DNA of 64,000 nt from Stakelama portus (lineage in GTDB: Bacteria > Pseudomonadota > Alphaproteobacteria > Sphingomonadales > Sphingomonadaceae): contig NZ_QFZL01000001.1 of assembly GCF_003171655.1 (NCBI RefSeq), forward strand, positions 744,001-808,000. Direction: 5' to 3'. The notes beneath the pieces were generated by a model. That model was not told the origin of the DNA and ran no database searches. It saw only the letters and a program-made list of their open reading frames with translations. The number at the start of each line of letters is the position of its first letter. Within the stretch, counting starts at the first letter, position 1. Positions 26,592-35,807 of this stretch are shown here, one piece after another. The position numbers and the translations under genes are program-made.

Positions 26592-27556
26592 GGCGTATCA
26601 TTCTGCCGGTTGCAATCGTTGCGCTGATCGGCGTTGCGTTTTGGTGGATGGTGCTGCGCCCCTCCCCGAAAAACGATGCCTGGCTCGGCTATATCGAAGG
26701 CGAATCGATTCAGGTGGCTGCGCCCGTTTCGGGCTCGCTCGCGCGGCTTGACGTGACGCGCGGCGGGCGCGTGGCGGCAGGAGCGCAGCTGTTCGCGCTC
26801 AACGCAGTCAGCAACGAAGCGCAGCTGCGCCAGCTGGAGGCGCAACGCGAACAGGCGCAGGCGCAGCTTGCCGATCTGGAGAGCCCGCGCCAGCGCCCGG
26901 CCGAACTCGGCGTATCGCGCGCCCAGCAAGAGGCTGCGCGCGCCGAAGTCGAACGCACCCAGCGCGAATATGAGCGGATTGCGACGCTCGCCGAAAAGGG
27001 ATTTGCGACGCGCAGCCAGCTCGACGCGGCCAAGGCCGCGCGCGACAGTGCGCGTGCGTCGTTGCGACAGGCTCAGGCGAGCGAAGCATCGGGCGAACTG
27101 GCGGGGCGGCAGGACCAGATCGAGGCAGCCCGCGCACAGGTGCAACAGGCGCAGGCCGCCATCGCCGGGCAACGCCGCACGGGCGAGGAAATCGCGCCGA
27201 CTGCCCCCGTCGCCGCGCTGGTGCAGCAGACCTATTTCAACGCCGGGGAATGGGTGCCGGCCAACACCCCGGTCGTGCGGCTGTTGCCGCCGGGCAGGAT
27301 CAAGATCCGTTTCTTCGTGCCCGAAAGCGTCGTTTCCACGCTGCATCAGGGCGATGGCGTCATGATTTCCTGCGACGGCTGTGGCGATCCGTTTCCGGCG
27401 GTCATCCGCTATATCGCGCCGCAGGCCGAATTCACGCCGCCGATCATCTATAGCGAGGATGCGCGCGAGAAATTCGTGTTCATGGTCGAGGCGCAGCCAC
27501 AGGGCGATGCGTCGCGGCTGCATCCCGGTATTCCCGTCGAGGTGCGCCCCAAATGA
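26588..27556 (+). CDS. HlyD-family periplasmic adaptor (membrane fusion) protein
   Basis: A 322-residue adaptor for a tripartite exporter, similar in layout to YbhG/YhiI. A single N-terminal membrane anchor (~residues 2-24) is followed by a biotinyl-lipoyl-like half (VAAPVSGSLARLDVTRGGRVAAG), a long alpha-helical hairpin rich in Gln/Ala/Arg (~70-190), and a second lipoyl/beta-barrel part. It overlaps both neighbours by 4 bp. An outer-membrane TolC-type partner is not encoded nearby and must come from elsewhere. Confidence 0.92.
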   Translation: MRRIILPVAIVALIGVAFWWMVLRPSPKNDAWLGYIEGESIQVAAPVSGSLARLDVTRGGRVAAGAQLFALNAVSNEAQLRQLEAQREQAQAQLADLESPRQRPAELGVSRAQQEAARAEVERTQREYERIATLAEKGFATRSQLDAAKAARDSARASLRQAQASEASGELAGRQDQIEAARAQVQQAQAAIAGQRRTGEEIAPTAPVAALVQQTYFNAGEWVPANTPVVRLLPPGRIKIRFFVPESVVSTLHQGDGVMISCDGCGDPFPAVIRYIAPQAEFTPPIIYSEDAREKFVFMVEAQPQGDASRLHPGIPVEVRPK

Positions 27557-28485
27557 GCGAGGCGCCGGCAATCTCCGTATCCGGCATTACCAAGTGCTTT
27601 GGCGGCCGGACCGTGGTCGACCATGTGTCGATGGACATTGGCCAGGGCCGGATCAGCGGATTCCTTGGCCCCAACGGATCGGGGAAAACGACGACGCTGC
27701 GGATGATCTGCGGGCTGTTGATCCCCGATGAAGGCGAAGGGACGGTGCTGGGGCTCGACCTTGCGACGTGCCGGGCGGAGATCAAGCAGAAGGTCGGCTA
27801 TATGACCCAGCGCTTCGGCCTGTTCGAAGACCTTACCATTCGCGAAAACCTCAATTTCTTCGCCGATGCGCATGGGCTTTCGGACAAGAAGCGGCGCGTG
27901 ACCGCGGCGCTTGAGCAGCTGGGGCTCGCAACGCGCTCGCATCAGCTCGCGGGCACCTTGTCGGGCGGATGGAAACAGCGGCTGGCGCTTGCCGCCTGTA
28001 CGCTGCACGAGCCCAGGATCCTGTTGCTCGACGAACCGACGGCGGGTGTCGACCCGCTGGCGCGGCGCGAATTCTGGGACGAGATCCACCGGCTGGCGGG
28101 CGAAGGCGTCACCGTGCTGGTTTCGACTCATTATATGGACGAGGCCGAACGCTGCCACGACATTGCCTATATCGCCTATGGCGTGCTGCGCGCTCGCGGT
28201 ACCGCGCAGGAGATTATTCGCGATTCCGGGCTGGTCGCACTGACCGGCGAAGGGCCGGGTGCCGACCGGCTGGCACCGAAGCTGGAAAAACGGCCCGGTG
28301 TTGCGATGGCCGCTGCGTTCGGCACCACCGTCCATGTCTGTGGCGAGGAAATGGGCGCGCTGCGCGAGGCAGTGAACGAAATCGCACCCGAAATTCGCTG
28401 GCATGAGACCGAACCGACGCTGGAGGATATTTTCATCCATCTGATGCGCCAGTCGCCGGACAACAGCGTCGAGGTGGCGGCATGA
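27553..28485 (+). CDS. ABC transporter ATP-binding protein (YbhF-like)
   Basis: A 310-residue ATPase with Walker A GPNGSGKTTT (~residue 40), signature LSGGWKQRLALA, Walker B ILLLDEPTAGVDP, and switch histidine in STHYMDEAERC. The ~80-residue C-terminal extension is typical of drug/polyketide-type exporters. It overlaps hlyD (ATGA) and the permease gene (ATGA). Together with those it forms a TetR-controlled multidrug-type efflux system. Confidence 0.92.
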   Translation: MSEAPAISVSGITKCFGGRTVVDHVSMDIGQGRISGFLGPNGSGKTTTLRMICGLLIPDEGEGTVLGLDLATCRAEIKQKVGYMTQRFGLFEDLTIRENLNFFADAHGLSDKKRRVTAALEQLGLATRSHQLAGTLSGGWKQRLALAACTLHEPRILLLDEPTAGVDPLARREFWDEIHRLAGEGVTVLVSTHYMDEAERCHDIAYIAYGVLRARGTAQEIIRDSGLVALTGEGPGADRLAPKLEKRPGVAMAAAFGTTVHVCGEEMGALREAVNEIAPEIRWHETEPTLEDIFIHLMRQSPDNSVEVAA

Positions 28486-29609
28486 AGGATTCGCTGCGCC
28501 GCATCTGGGCGATGCTGGTCAAGGAATTCCATCAGCTGCGCCGCGATCCGGTGACGTTCGGGCTGGTCGTGGCGATGCCGCTGATCCAGCTTTCGCTGTT
28601 CGGCTTCGCGATCAACAATGATCCCCGCCACCTGAAGGCGGCGATCGAATCGAACGACAGTTCGGTCTATACCCGCACCATCCAGGCGGCGCTCAAAAAC
28701 TCGTCCTATTTCGATCTCGTCCCCGTGACGCGACCGGGCGAGGGGGAGGAGATGCTGCGGCAGGGGAAGGTCCAGTTCCTGATCATCATCCCGCCCAATT
28801 TCTCGCGCGATCTGGTGCGTGGCGATCAGCCGCAATTGCTGGTGCTCGCCGATGCGACCGATCCGGCATCGACTGGAAATGCGACCGCGGCAGTCGAGCA
28901 ATCGGTGCTGTCGGGGCTGCGGCATGACCTGATCGGGCCGATGATGGCGCGGGCGCCGCCTGCTTCGCCGGTCGATGTGGTGATTCAGCGGCGGTACAAT
29001 CCCGAGGGGATCACCAGCCACAATATCGTCCCGGGCCTGCTCGCCATCGTCCTGTCGATGACGATGGTGACGATGACGTCGATCTCCGTCGCACGCGAGC
29101 GCGAGCGCGGCACGATGGAAAATCTGCTCGCCACGCCGTTGCGCCCGATGGAAGTGATGGCGGGAAAGATCCTGCCCTTCGTCGCGATCGGTGTGTTGCA
29201 GACGATCATCATTCTTGGCGTTGCGCTGATCGTGTTCGGCGTGCCGTTTCAGGGGCCGGCATGGGCGCTGGCGATCGGGACTTTGGTGTTCGTCACGGTC
29301 AGCCTGTTGCTGGGGTTCACGCTTTCGACCTTTGCCGAAAGCCAGATGCAGGCGATGCAGATGAGCTTCTTCTACATCCTGCCCAGCATTTTGCTGTCGG
29401 GCTTTGCCTTCCCCTTTGCCGGGATGCCCAGTTGGGCGCAGTGGCTGGGCGAATGCCTGCCGGTAACGCATTTCCTGCGCGTGGTACGCGGGGTGATGCT
29501 GAAGGGGTGGGGGTTCGGTGACACGCTGACGCAGGTCGGCGTGCTGATCGCGATGGGCGTCGCGCTCGCCTTCCTGGCGGCGCACCGATATGGCGATACG
29601 CTGGAATAA
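28482..29609 (+). CDS. ABC-2 type transporter permease (YbhS/YbhR-like)
   Basis: The 375-residue permease has one N-terminal helix, a large extracytoplasmic domain (~residues 45-175), and five further helices. The conserved segment ARERERGTMENLLATPLRPMEVMAGKILPF matches ABC-2 exporters. Only one permease is encoded, where E. coli YbhGFSR has two, so it probably works as a homodimer. It is the last gene of the operon and converges on rpoD. Confidence 0.92.
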   Translation: MKDSLRRIWAMLVKEFHQLRRDPVTFGLVVAMPLIQLSLFGFAINNDPRHLKAAIESNDSSVYTRTIQAALKNSSYFDLVPVTRPGEGEEMLRQGKVQFLIIIPPNFSRDLVRGDQPQLLVLADATDPASTGNATAAVEQSVLSGLRHDLIGPMMARAPPASPVDVVIQRRYNPEGITSHNIVPGLLAIVLSMTMVTMTSISVARERERGTMENLLATPLRPMEVMAGKILPFVAIGVLQTIIILGVALIVFGVPFQGPAWALAIGTLVFVTVSLLLGFTLSTFAESQMQAMQMSFFYILPSILLSGFAFPFAGMPSWAQWLGECLPVTHFLRVVRGVMLKGWGFGDTLTQVGVLIAMGVALAFLAAHRYGDTLE

Positions 29610-29618
29610 ACGAAAAAG

Positions 29619-29640
29619 GGCCGTCCCGAAGGACGGCCCG
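29619..29640 (-). terminator. Rho-independent terminator of the yqeY-dnaG-rpoD transcript
   Basis: A 9-bp perfect GC stem (GGGCCGTCC, 29619-29627, with GGACGGCCC, 29632-29640) with a 4-nt loop is preceded on the plus strand by AAAAA. Read on the minus strand the stem is followed by a T-run, the canonical arrangement, so it serves rpoD. The exporter operon ends 10 bp away and may share it. Confidence 0.88.
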
Positions 29641-29664
29641 TGATCTGTTCGGTGCCAGCGCGGC

Positions 29665-31689
29665 TTACTGGTCGAGGAACGACCGCATCTTGCGGCTGCG
29701 GCTCGGGTGCTTGAGCTTGCGCAGCGCCTTGGCCTCGATCTGACGGATACGTTCGCGGGTCACGCTGAATTGCTGGCCCACTTCTTCCAGCGTGTGATCG
29801 GTGTTCATGCCGATGCCGAAGCGCATGCGCAGCACACGCTCCTCACGCGGGGTGAGGCTGGCGAGAACGCGCGTGACGGTTTCCTTCAGGTTCGCCTGAA
29901 TCGCCGCATCGACCGGGATGATCGCGTTCTTGTCCTCGATGAAATCGCCCAGGTGGCTGTCTTCCTCGTCGCCGATCGGCGTTTCGAGGCTGATCGGCTC
30001 CTTGGCGATCTTCATCACCTTGCGCACTTTTTCGAGCGGCATGGAGAGGCGCTCGGCCATTTCCTCGGGCGTCGGCTCGCGGCCCTGTTCGTGCAGGAAC
30101 TGGCGGCTGGTGCGGACCAGCTTGTTGATCGTTTCGATCATGTGCACCGGGATACGAATGGTGCGCGCCTGATCGGCGATCGAGCGGGTAATCGCCTGAC
30201 GAATCCACCAGGTTGCATAGGTGCTGAACTTGTAACCACGGCGGTACTCGAACTTATCCACCGCCTTCATCAGACCGATATTGCCTTCCTGGATGAGGTC
30301 GAGGAACTGCAGGCCGCGATTGGTGTATTTCTTGGCGATCGAGATCACGAGGCGGAGATTGGCCTCGACCATCTCCTTCTTCGCGATGCGCGCTTCGCGC
30401 TCGCCCTTTTGCACCATGTTGACGATGCGGCGGAATTCTTCGAGCGCCATGCCGGTCTGCTGCGAAATCTCGGCGATTTCGTTGCGGATGCGATCGACGG
30501 CATCGGCTTCGTTCTCGGCAAAGGCCGCCCATTTCTTGTCGATCACCCTGACCGTATCGAGCCAGCTCTCGTCGAGCTCATTGCCCATATACTGGTCGAG
30601 GAAATCCTTGCGCTTGACCTTGTGACGCTCGGCAAGGCGCAGCATCTGGCCGCCCAGCGCGGTCAGGCGCCGGTTGAAGCTGTAGAGCTGGTCGACAAGA
30701 TATTCGATCTTGGCCTGGTGGAACTGGACGCTTTCCACTTCCGCGGTCAGATCCTCGCGCAGCTTCTGATATTTGCGCTCTTCGGCAGCCGAAAGCTCGC
30801 CGCCCGCCGCCATCGCGTCGAGCCGCTGCTGCTGCATCTTCGAGAATTTCTTGTAGATCGACGTGATGTTGGCGAACTTCTCAAGCGCCTGCGGCTTGAG
30901 CGTTTCCTCCATCTGAGCAAGGCTCAGCGTATTGTCCTCGTCATCGTCGTCCGATTGCCGCTGGGTGCGGCGCTCGGTCATCGAATCCTCTTCGTCGTCG
31001 GCCGATTCCTCTTCGGGCTCTTCTTCTTCCTTGAAGGAAGGGCCGGCGTTCTTTTCGCTGATCTCGCCGTCGTCATCCTCATCGTCATCAGTGAGGTTTT
31101 CAGGCGCCGGATCCTTGGTCAGCATCGCGTCGAGATCGAGAATCTCGCGCAGCTGCATTTCGCCGTCGTTGAGCGCAGTCGACCAGTCGATGATCGCATT
31201 GAAGGTGATCGGCGATTCGCACAGGCCCAGAATCATCGTGTCGCGACCGGCTTCGATGCGCTTGGCGATGGCGATTTCGCCTTCACGGCTCAACAGCTCG
31301 ACCGCGCCCATCTCGCGCAGATACATGCGCACCGGATCGTCGGTGCGGTCGACCGTTTCCTTCTTCTTGGTCTCGACCGGCGGCGCGGAGCCGTCATTGC
31401 CCGAATCGACTTCCTCGGGCGTGTCCTCTTCGGGCTCGGCGTCCTCGCCGGCATCCTCATTCTCGACGACATTGATACCCATGTCGTTGAGCGTCGCCAT
31501 CACGTCCTCGATCTGCTCGCTAGACATCTGGTCCTGCGGGAGCATCTCGTTGAGCTGATCGACGGTGATGTAGCCGCGCTTTTTGGCGCGCGCGATGAGC
31601 TTCTTGATCGAGCCTTCGTTGAGATCGATCAGCGGCGCGTCGCCCGTTTCATTCGTTTCCGACGCTTCCGCCATATTCGCCTTCGCCAT
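29665..31689 (-). CDS. rpoD: RNA polymerase primary sigma factor (sigma-70)
   Basis: The housekeeping sigma factor, directing RNA polymerase to most promoters. The 674 residues include region 1.1, a long acidic nonconserved insertion (~residues 85-260, runs of Asp/Glu), region 2 ([28 protein letters not shown] and [26 protein letters not shown]), region 3 and region 4 with the -35-binding helix ([30 protein letters not shown]). The ATG at 31689 has GAGGG 8 bp upstream. It follows dnaG by 42 bp, as in the macromolecular synthesis operon. Confidence 0.97.
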   Translation of the reverse strand: MAKANMAEASETNETGDAPLIDLNEGSIKKLIARAKKRGYITVDQLNEMLPQDQMSSEQIEDVMATLNDMGINVVENEDAGEDAEPEEDTPEEVDSGNDGSAPPVETKKKETVDRTDDPVRMYLREMGAVELLSREGEIAIAKRIEAGRDTMILGLCESPITFNAIIDWSTALNDGEMQLREILDLDAMLTKDPAPENLTDDDEDDDGEISEKNAGPSFKEEEEPEEESADDEEDSMTERRTQRQSDDDDEDNTLSLAQMEETLKPQALEKFANITSIYKKFSKMQQQRLDAMAAGGELSAAEERKYQKLREDLTAEVESVQFHQAKIEYLVDQLYSFNRRLTALGGQMLRLAERHKVKRKDFLDQYMGNELDESWLDTVRVIDKKWAAFAENEADAVDRIRNEIAEISQQTGMALEEFRRIVNMVQKGEREARIAKKEMVEANLRLVISIAKKYTNRGLQFLDLIQEGNIGLMKAVDKFEYRRGYKFSTYATWWIRQAITRSIADQARTIRIPVHMIETINKLVRTSRQFLHEQGREPTPEEMAERLSMPLEKVRKVMKIAKEPISLETPIGDEEDSHLGDFIEDKNAIIPVDAAIQANLKETVTRVLASLTPREERVLRMRFGIGMNTDHTLEEVGQQFSVTRERIRQIEAKALRKLKHPSRSRKMRSFLDQ

Positions 31690-31731
31690 CAATAACCCTC
31701 AGAATGGAGACGGCGCTTATTTTACACCGCC

Positions 31732-33597
31732 CTAATCGTCAAAATCGTCGTCGTCCGCAAGTATCAGATTCGCGAGACGCGCCTGAAGTTCCTGTCGCTG
31801 CCGCGAAAGGGCCACTTGCCGGGCGAATGCTTCCTCCGATCCGTCGCGATCCAGCATCGCTGTCGCTTCGGCAATCGCGGCCTCCACTGCCGGCTGCGCC
31901 ACCATCACCGCGATCGCTTCATTCAGGTCCGCACGTGCCCTTGCTTCATCCGTCGTCTTGCGGGTGAAGGAAAAAGGCAATGTGTCGGCTCTCAGAAGCT
32001 CAGCTGCGACCGTATCGAACCCGGACTGGGCCAATATGGTGAGGATTCGGTCGCTATCAAGCTGTCGGGCTTCGAGCGCGACGTCGATCACTGCGGCGAA
32101 CAGCCGTTCGAGCGCGCCATTGCCGATGCGAAGCGATCCCAGCACTTCCATATGCCGCGCGATTTCCGCCGGATGCCGGATCAGCCCCGCCAGAACCGCA
32201 CGGGCGAGCATGGGGTCGAGTCCCGAGGCATGGACCCCGCGCGCGATCGTGCCCACCGGCGGGGGAGGCGGCTTCCAGTTGCCGCCGCGCTTTCCGCCGC
32301 GCGGGCCGTCATAGCCGCGCGGTTGATATTGGCGGGCGGGGCGGGCGAAGAGATCGTCGAAACGGCGACGAAATTCGGAGACATATTCGTCGCGGACCAT
32401 CGGATCGCCGATCGTCTGCGCCAGTTCGGTGACGCGTCGGCGCAGCCCGGCGCGCCGTTCGGGCGTGTCTATCGGCTCTGCGGCGACTTCGTGGTTCCAC
32501 AGCCGCTGCGCGAGCGGCTCGGCCTTTCCCAACAGCGTTTCGAACGCCCCGGGACCGGCGCCACGTACCAGATCGTCGGGATCCTGTCCGTCGGGGAGCG
32601 TGACGAAGGCAAGGCTGCGTCCCGGCTGTAGCATCGGCAGCGCGCGGTGGGCGGCACGGATCGCGGCCTTTTGCCCCGCCGCGTCGCCATCGAAGCACAG
32701 CAACGGAACATCCGCCATACGCCACAGCCGGTCGAGCTGATGCTCGGTCATCGCCGTGCCGAGCGGCGCCACGGCTTCGCCGAACCCCGCCTGTGCCAGC
32801 GCGATCACGTCCATATAGCCTTCGACCGCGATGATCCGGTCGGCCTTGCGCGCAGCGGCCTGGGCGCGGTGAAGGTTGAAGAGATTGCGCCCCTTGTCGA
32901 ACAAAGGCGTTTCGGGGGAATTGAGATATTTGGGCTCGCCATCGCCCAGGATGCGTCCGCCGAACGCGATCGTGCGTCCGCGCGCATCGGCGATGGGGAT
33001 CATCAGCCGGCCGCGGAACCGGTCATAGGGTTCCTTGCCATCGACCGCGATCAACAGGCCGGCTTCGACCAGCATCGCATCGCCATATTCGGACAATGCC
33101 TGCCGCAGCTTACTGCGCGAATCGGGGGCATAGCCCATGCCGAACGCGCGTGCGGTTTCCGCCCCGATCCCGCGCCGTTCGAGCATCGCGCGCGCCTGTG
33201 CGCCTTCAAGCCCGTGAAGCTGTTCGACGAACCAAAGTTGCGCGTCCTCCATCGCTTCGCGCAGTCCCTTGGCGCGGCGATCCCGCTCGACCTGATGCCG
33301 GTCCTGTGCGGGCATATCGAGCCCTGCGACCTGCGCAAGTTCTTTGACGGCATCGATAAAGGGCAGGCCGCGCTGATCGGTCATCCATCGGATCGCATCG
33401 CCATGCGCGCCGCAGCCGAAGCAATGGTAAAAGCCCTTGTCGTCATTGACGTAGAAGCTGGGCGTTTTTTCGTTGTGGAACGGGCAGCAGGCACGAAATT
33501 CCTTGCCCGCGCGCTGAAGCTTCACCGATTTGCCGATGAGTGCCGAAAGCGTCGTGCGATTGCGCAGTTCGTCGAGGAATTGCGGGGAGAGGGACAC
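31732..33597 (-). CDS. dnaG: DNA primase
   Basis: DnaG makes RNA primers for replication. The CHC2 zinc-binding site is intact (Cys38, His41, Cys59, Cys62), followed by the RNA polymerase core and TOPRIM domain (IAVEGYMDVIAL and LLCFDGDAAGQKAA) and a C-terminal helicase-interaction domain. The 621 residues are normal. It starts with GTG at 33597, sharing bases with the TAG stop of the upstream DUF559 gene (TAGTG). Its purine-rich ribosome binding site lies inside the left inverted repeat of the DUF559 element, which is unusual. Confidence 0.96.
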   Translation of the reverse strand: MSLSPQFLDELRNRTTLSALIGKSVKLQRAGKEFRACCPFHNEKTPSFYVNDDKGFYHCFGCGAHGDAIRWMTDQRGLPFIDAVKELAQVAGLDMPAQDRHQVERDRRAKGLREAMEDAQLWFVEQLHGLEGAQARAMLERRGIGAETARAFGMGYAPDSRSKLRQALSEYGDAMLVEAGLLIAVDGKEPYDRFRGRLMIPIADARGRTIAFGGRILGDGEPKYLNSPETPLFDKGRNLFNLHRAQAAARKADRIIAVEGYMDVIALAQAGFGEAVAPLGTAMTEHQLDRLWRMADVPLLCFDGDAAGQKAAIRAAHRALPMLQPGRSLAFVTLPDGQDPDDLVRGAGPGAFETLLGKAEPLAQRLWNHEVAAEPIDTPERRAGLRRRVTELAQTIGDPMVRDEYVSEFRRRFDDLFARPARQYQPRGYDGPRGGKRGGNWKPPPPPVGTIARGVHASGLDPMLARAVLAGLIRHPAEIARHMEVLGSLRIGNGALERLFAAVIDVALEARQLDSDRILTILAQSGFDTVAAELLRADTLPFSFTRKTTDEARARADLNEAIAVMVAQPAVEAAIAEATAMLDRDGSEEAFARQVALSRQRQELQARLANLILADDDDFDD

Positions 33598-34004
33598 TAA
33601 CTCCCCCTCCCGTTAACGGGATGGGGCTGGGGGGTGGGCTCACGCTCACGGCGTTTCTCTGCAGCAGCGAGGATCGCTTCCAATACCCCATCCATGTTGG
33701 TCATAACGTCGCTGTTCCAGAAGCGGATCACGCGAAACCCCTGCGCTTCGATTCGCCGCGTGCGTTCGGCATCGGATTTAGCATTGTCGAAATGCTGGCT
33801 GCCGTCGAGTTCAACGACGAGCTTCTCGCTTCGGCACATGAAATCCGCCACGAAGCCAGCCACGGGCATCTGGCGGCTGAACTTCAGGCCGCCGAGTTGC
33901 GAGCGGCGCAACCTTGCCCAGAGAAGCTTTTCGGCTTCGGTTGCGCTGTTGCGAAGTTCCCGCGCCTGCGCCGTTGGTCTTTCGAGTCGATAGCGTGGGC
34001 CCAC
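33597..34004 (-). CDS. DUF559 domain protein (restriction-endonuclease/Vsr-like fold)
   Basis: The 135-residue protein fits DUF559, a small nuclease-fold family. The core is seen in SEAEKLLWARLRRSQLGGLKFSRQMPVAGFVADF-type sequence, VVELDGSQHFD with its acidic/Gln metal-binding pattern, and the C-terminal RVIRFWNSDV. I start it at GTG 34004, just downstream of GGGGGTCGGGGGG. The start codon lies inside one 46-bp inverted repeat and the last residues inside the other, so the gene fills the element at 33601-34037. It interrupts the conserved yqeY-dnaG junction. Activity is not established. Confidence 0.82.
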   Translation of the reverse strand: MGPRYRLERPTAQARELRNSATEAEKLLWARLRRSQLGGLKFSRQMPVAGFVADFMCRSEKLVVELDGSQHFDNAKSDAERTRRIEAQGFRVIRFWNSDVMTNMDGVLEAILAAAEKRREREPTPQPHPVNGRGS

Positions 34005-34037
34005 CCCCCGACCCCCTCCCGCCTGCGGGAGGGGGAG
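33601..34037. mobile_element. Inverted-repeat element carrying DUF559
   Basis: The left end 33601-33646 and the right end 33992-34037 are inverted copies, 38 of 46 positions matching by hand alignment. Each begins CTCCCCCTCCCG, has a 4-nt centre, and continues CGGGA.GGGG, so each end also folds on itself. The 437-bp unit is occupied almost entirely by the DUF559 gene. I see no clear target duplication. Calling it mobile is inference from structure and from its position inside a conserved operon. Confidence 0.6.
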
Positions 34038-34057
34038 AGCAGGAGGCGCTTCTTCGC

Positions 34058-34513
34058 TCACCCCGCCAGTGCCGCCTTCACCAGGCCGCTTGCCTTGCTC
34101 ATGTCGAGTTCGGTGCCGTGGCGCGACTTCAGTTCGGCCATCACCTTGCCCATGTCCTTCATGCCGTTGGCGCCGGTTTCGATCTTGATCACTTCGATCG
34201 CGTTGCGGGTTTCCTCCTCGCTCATCTGGGCGGGAAGGAAGCGTTCGATCACGCCCACTTCGGCTTCTTCGGCAGCGGCGAGTTCCTCGCGGTTGCCCTT
34301 GCGGTACATGTCGATCGATTCGCGGCGCTGCTTCACCATTTTCTGCAGCACCTCGATCACCAGCGCGTCGTCGTCGGTCACCGGGGCGCCGGTGCGCGCT
34401 TCGATGTCGCGATTCTTGATCGCGGCCTGAATCAGGCCGATCGTCGCCCGGCTTTCCTTGTCGCCTGCCTTCATCGCCGCAATCTGGGCGGCCTTGATAT
34501 CGTCTCGGATCAT
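34058..34513 (-). CDS. GatB/YqeY domain protein
   Basis: A 151-residue YqeY-type protein related to the tail domain of the amidotransferase subunit GatB. It begins MIRDDIKAAQIAAMKAGDKE and contains VLQKMVKQRRESIDMYRKGNREELAAAEEAE and a Gly-Lys-rich C-terminus (GQVM/GTELDMSKASGLVKAAL). It may bind tRNA; the precise role is unknown. It normally precedes dnaG and rpoD, and here it is separated from dnaG by the DUF559 element. It is divergent from carA across 130 bp. Confidence 0.92.
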   Translation of the reverse strand: MIRDDIKAAQIAAMKAGDKESRATIGLIQAAIKNRDIEARTGAPVTDDDALVIEVLQKMVKQRRESIDMYRKGNREELAAAEEAEVGVIERFLPAQMSEEETRNAIEVIKIETGANGMKDMGKVMAELKSRHGTELDMSKASGLVKAALAG

Positions 34514-34643
34514 TTTGTCTCTCGGGTGGAATCGGAATTGATTGTTGATAGCGATGCTGGGCGGTTGACGCGAGTGGGTAGCGGGGGTAGCGGGCGAGCC
34601 TTAGCGACATCGCGACAAAACCCAGTAGGAGTGCCCGCCCATC

Positions 34644-35807
34644 ATGGCCGACGCCAAACGCATGCCCATGCCTGAAGGAGCCACGGGCGTATTGGTTCTG
34701 GCATCGGGGGATGTGATCTGGGGGCGCGGATTCGGTGCCGAGGGGCAGGCGGTCGGCGAAGTCTGTTTCAACACCGCGATGACCGGTTATCAGGAAGTGA
34801 TGACCGACCCCAGCTATGCCGGGCAGATCATCACCTTCACCTTTCCGCATATCGGCAATGTGGGCACCAATGCCGAGGATATCGAAGCCGACGATCCCCA
34901 TGCCTTGGGCATGATCGTGCGGCAGGACGTGACCGAACCGAGCAATTTCCGGTCGGTCGAACGACTCGATGCATGGATGGCGGCGCATGACCGGATCGGC
35001 CTGTCGGGCGTCGATACCCGCGCGCTCACCCGCCGCATCCGCGAAGGTGGCGCGCCCAATGGCGTGATCGCGCATAGCAGGGACGGCAGCTTCGATATCG
35101 ATTTGCTGCTCAAGATGGCGCGCGACTGGCCGGGGCTGGAGGGCATGGACCTCGCCAAGGTAGTGTCGTGCGAAATGCACCATGGCTGGGAAGGCGGTCC
35201 TTGGGAGCTGGGCAAGGGCTATGGCCCCGAAGGCGCCGAGGATCACCGCCCGCATGTCGTGGCGATGGACTATGGCTCAAAGCGGAATATCTTCCGCAAT
35301 CTCGTCGCGGCTGGCGCGCGCGTCACCGTGCTGCCCGCCACCGCGAGCTTCGACGAAGTGATGGCGCAGGAGCCGGACGGCTTTTTCCTGTCGAACGGCC
35401 CGGGCGATCCCGCCGCGACCGGCGAATATGCGGTGCCGGTGATCCGCAAGATGCTGGAAACCGGCAAGCCGCTGTTCGGCATCTGCCTTGGCCATCAGCT
35501 GCTCGGGCTGGCGGTGGGTGCGCAGACGACCAAGATGTTCCAGGGCCATCGCGGCGCCAACCATCCGGTCAAGCGGCTGAGCGACGGCGCAGTCGAGATC
35601 ACCAGCATGAACCACGGCTTCGCGGTCGAACGCGAGAGTTTGCCGGAAAATGCCCGCGAGACGCATGTGTCGCTGTTCGACGGATCGAACGCGGGCATCG
35701 AACTGACCGACAAGCCCGCTTTTTCCGTGCAGTATCACCCCGAGGCAAGTCCGGGGCCGCAAGACAGCTTCTATCTGTTCGAGCGGTTCGTGGAAATGAT
35801 GGGGTGA
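34644..35807 (+). CDS. carA: Carbamoyl-phosphate synthase small subunit
   Basis: This is the glutamine amidotransferase subunit supplying ammonia to CarB for arginine and pyrimidine synthesis. The 387-residue protein has the class I triad: Cys in GICLGHQLLG, and His and Glu in QYHPEASPGP. The N-terminal CPSase domain contains VCFNTAMTGYQEVMTDPSYAGQ. A TTGACG hexamer at 34574-34579 may mark the promoter. It overlaps the next small ORF by one base (TGATG). Confidence 0.96.
   Translation: MADAKRMPMPEGATGVLVLASGDVIWGRGFGAEGQAVGEVCFNTAMTGYQEVMTDPSYAGQIITFTFPHIGNVGTNAEDIEADDPHALGMIVRQDVTEPSNFRSVERLDAWMAAHDRIGLSGVDTRALTRRIREGGAPNGVIAHSRDGSFDIDLLLKMARDWPGLEGMDLAKVVSCEMHHGWEGGPWELGKGYGPEGAEDHRPHVVAMDYGSKRNIFRNLVAAGARVTVLPATASFDEVMAQEPDGFFLSNGPGDPAATGEYAVPVIRKMLETGKPLFGICLGHQLLGLAVGAQTTKMFQGHRGANHPVKRLSDGAVEITSMNHGFAVERESLPENARETHVSLFDGSNAGIELTDKPAFSVQYHPEASPGPQDSFYLFERFVEMMG

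Noticed and set aside
29707..31695. About 660-codon open frame antisense to rpoD
   Set aside because: It mirrors the rpoD codons exactly over the gene length; same composition artefact, and rpoD is certain.
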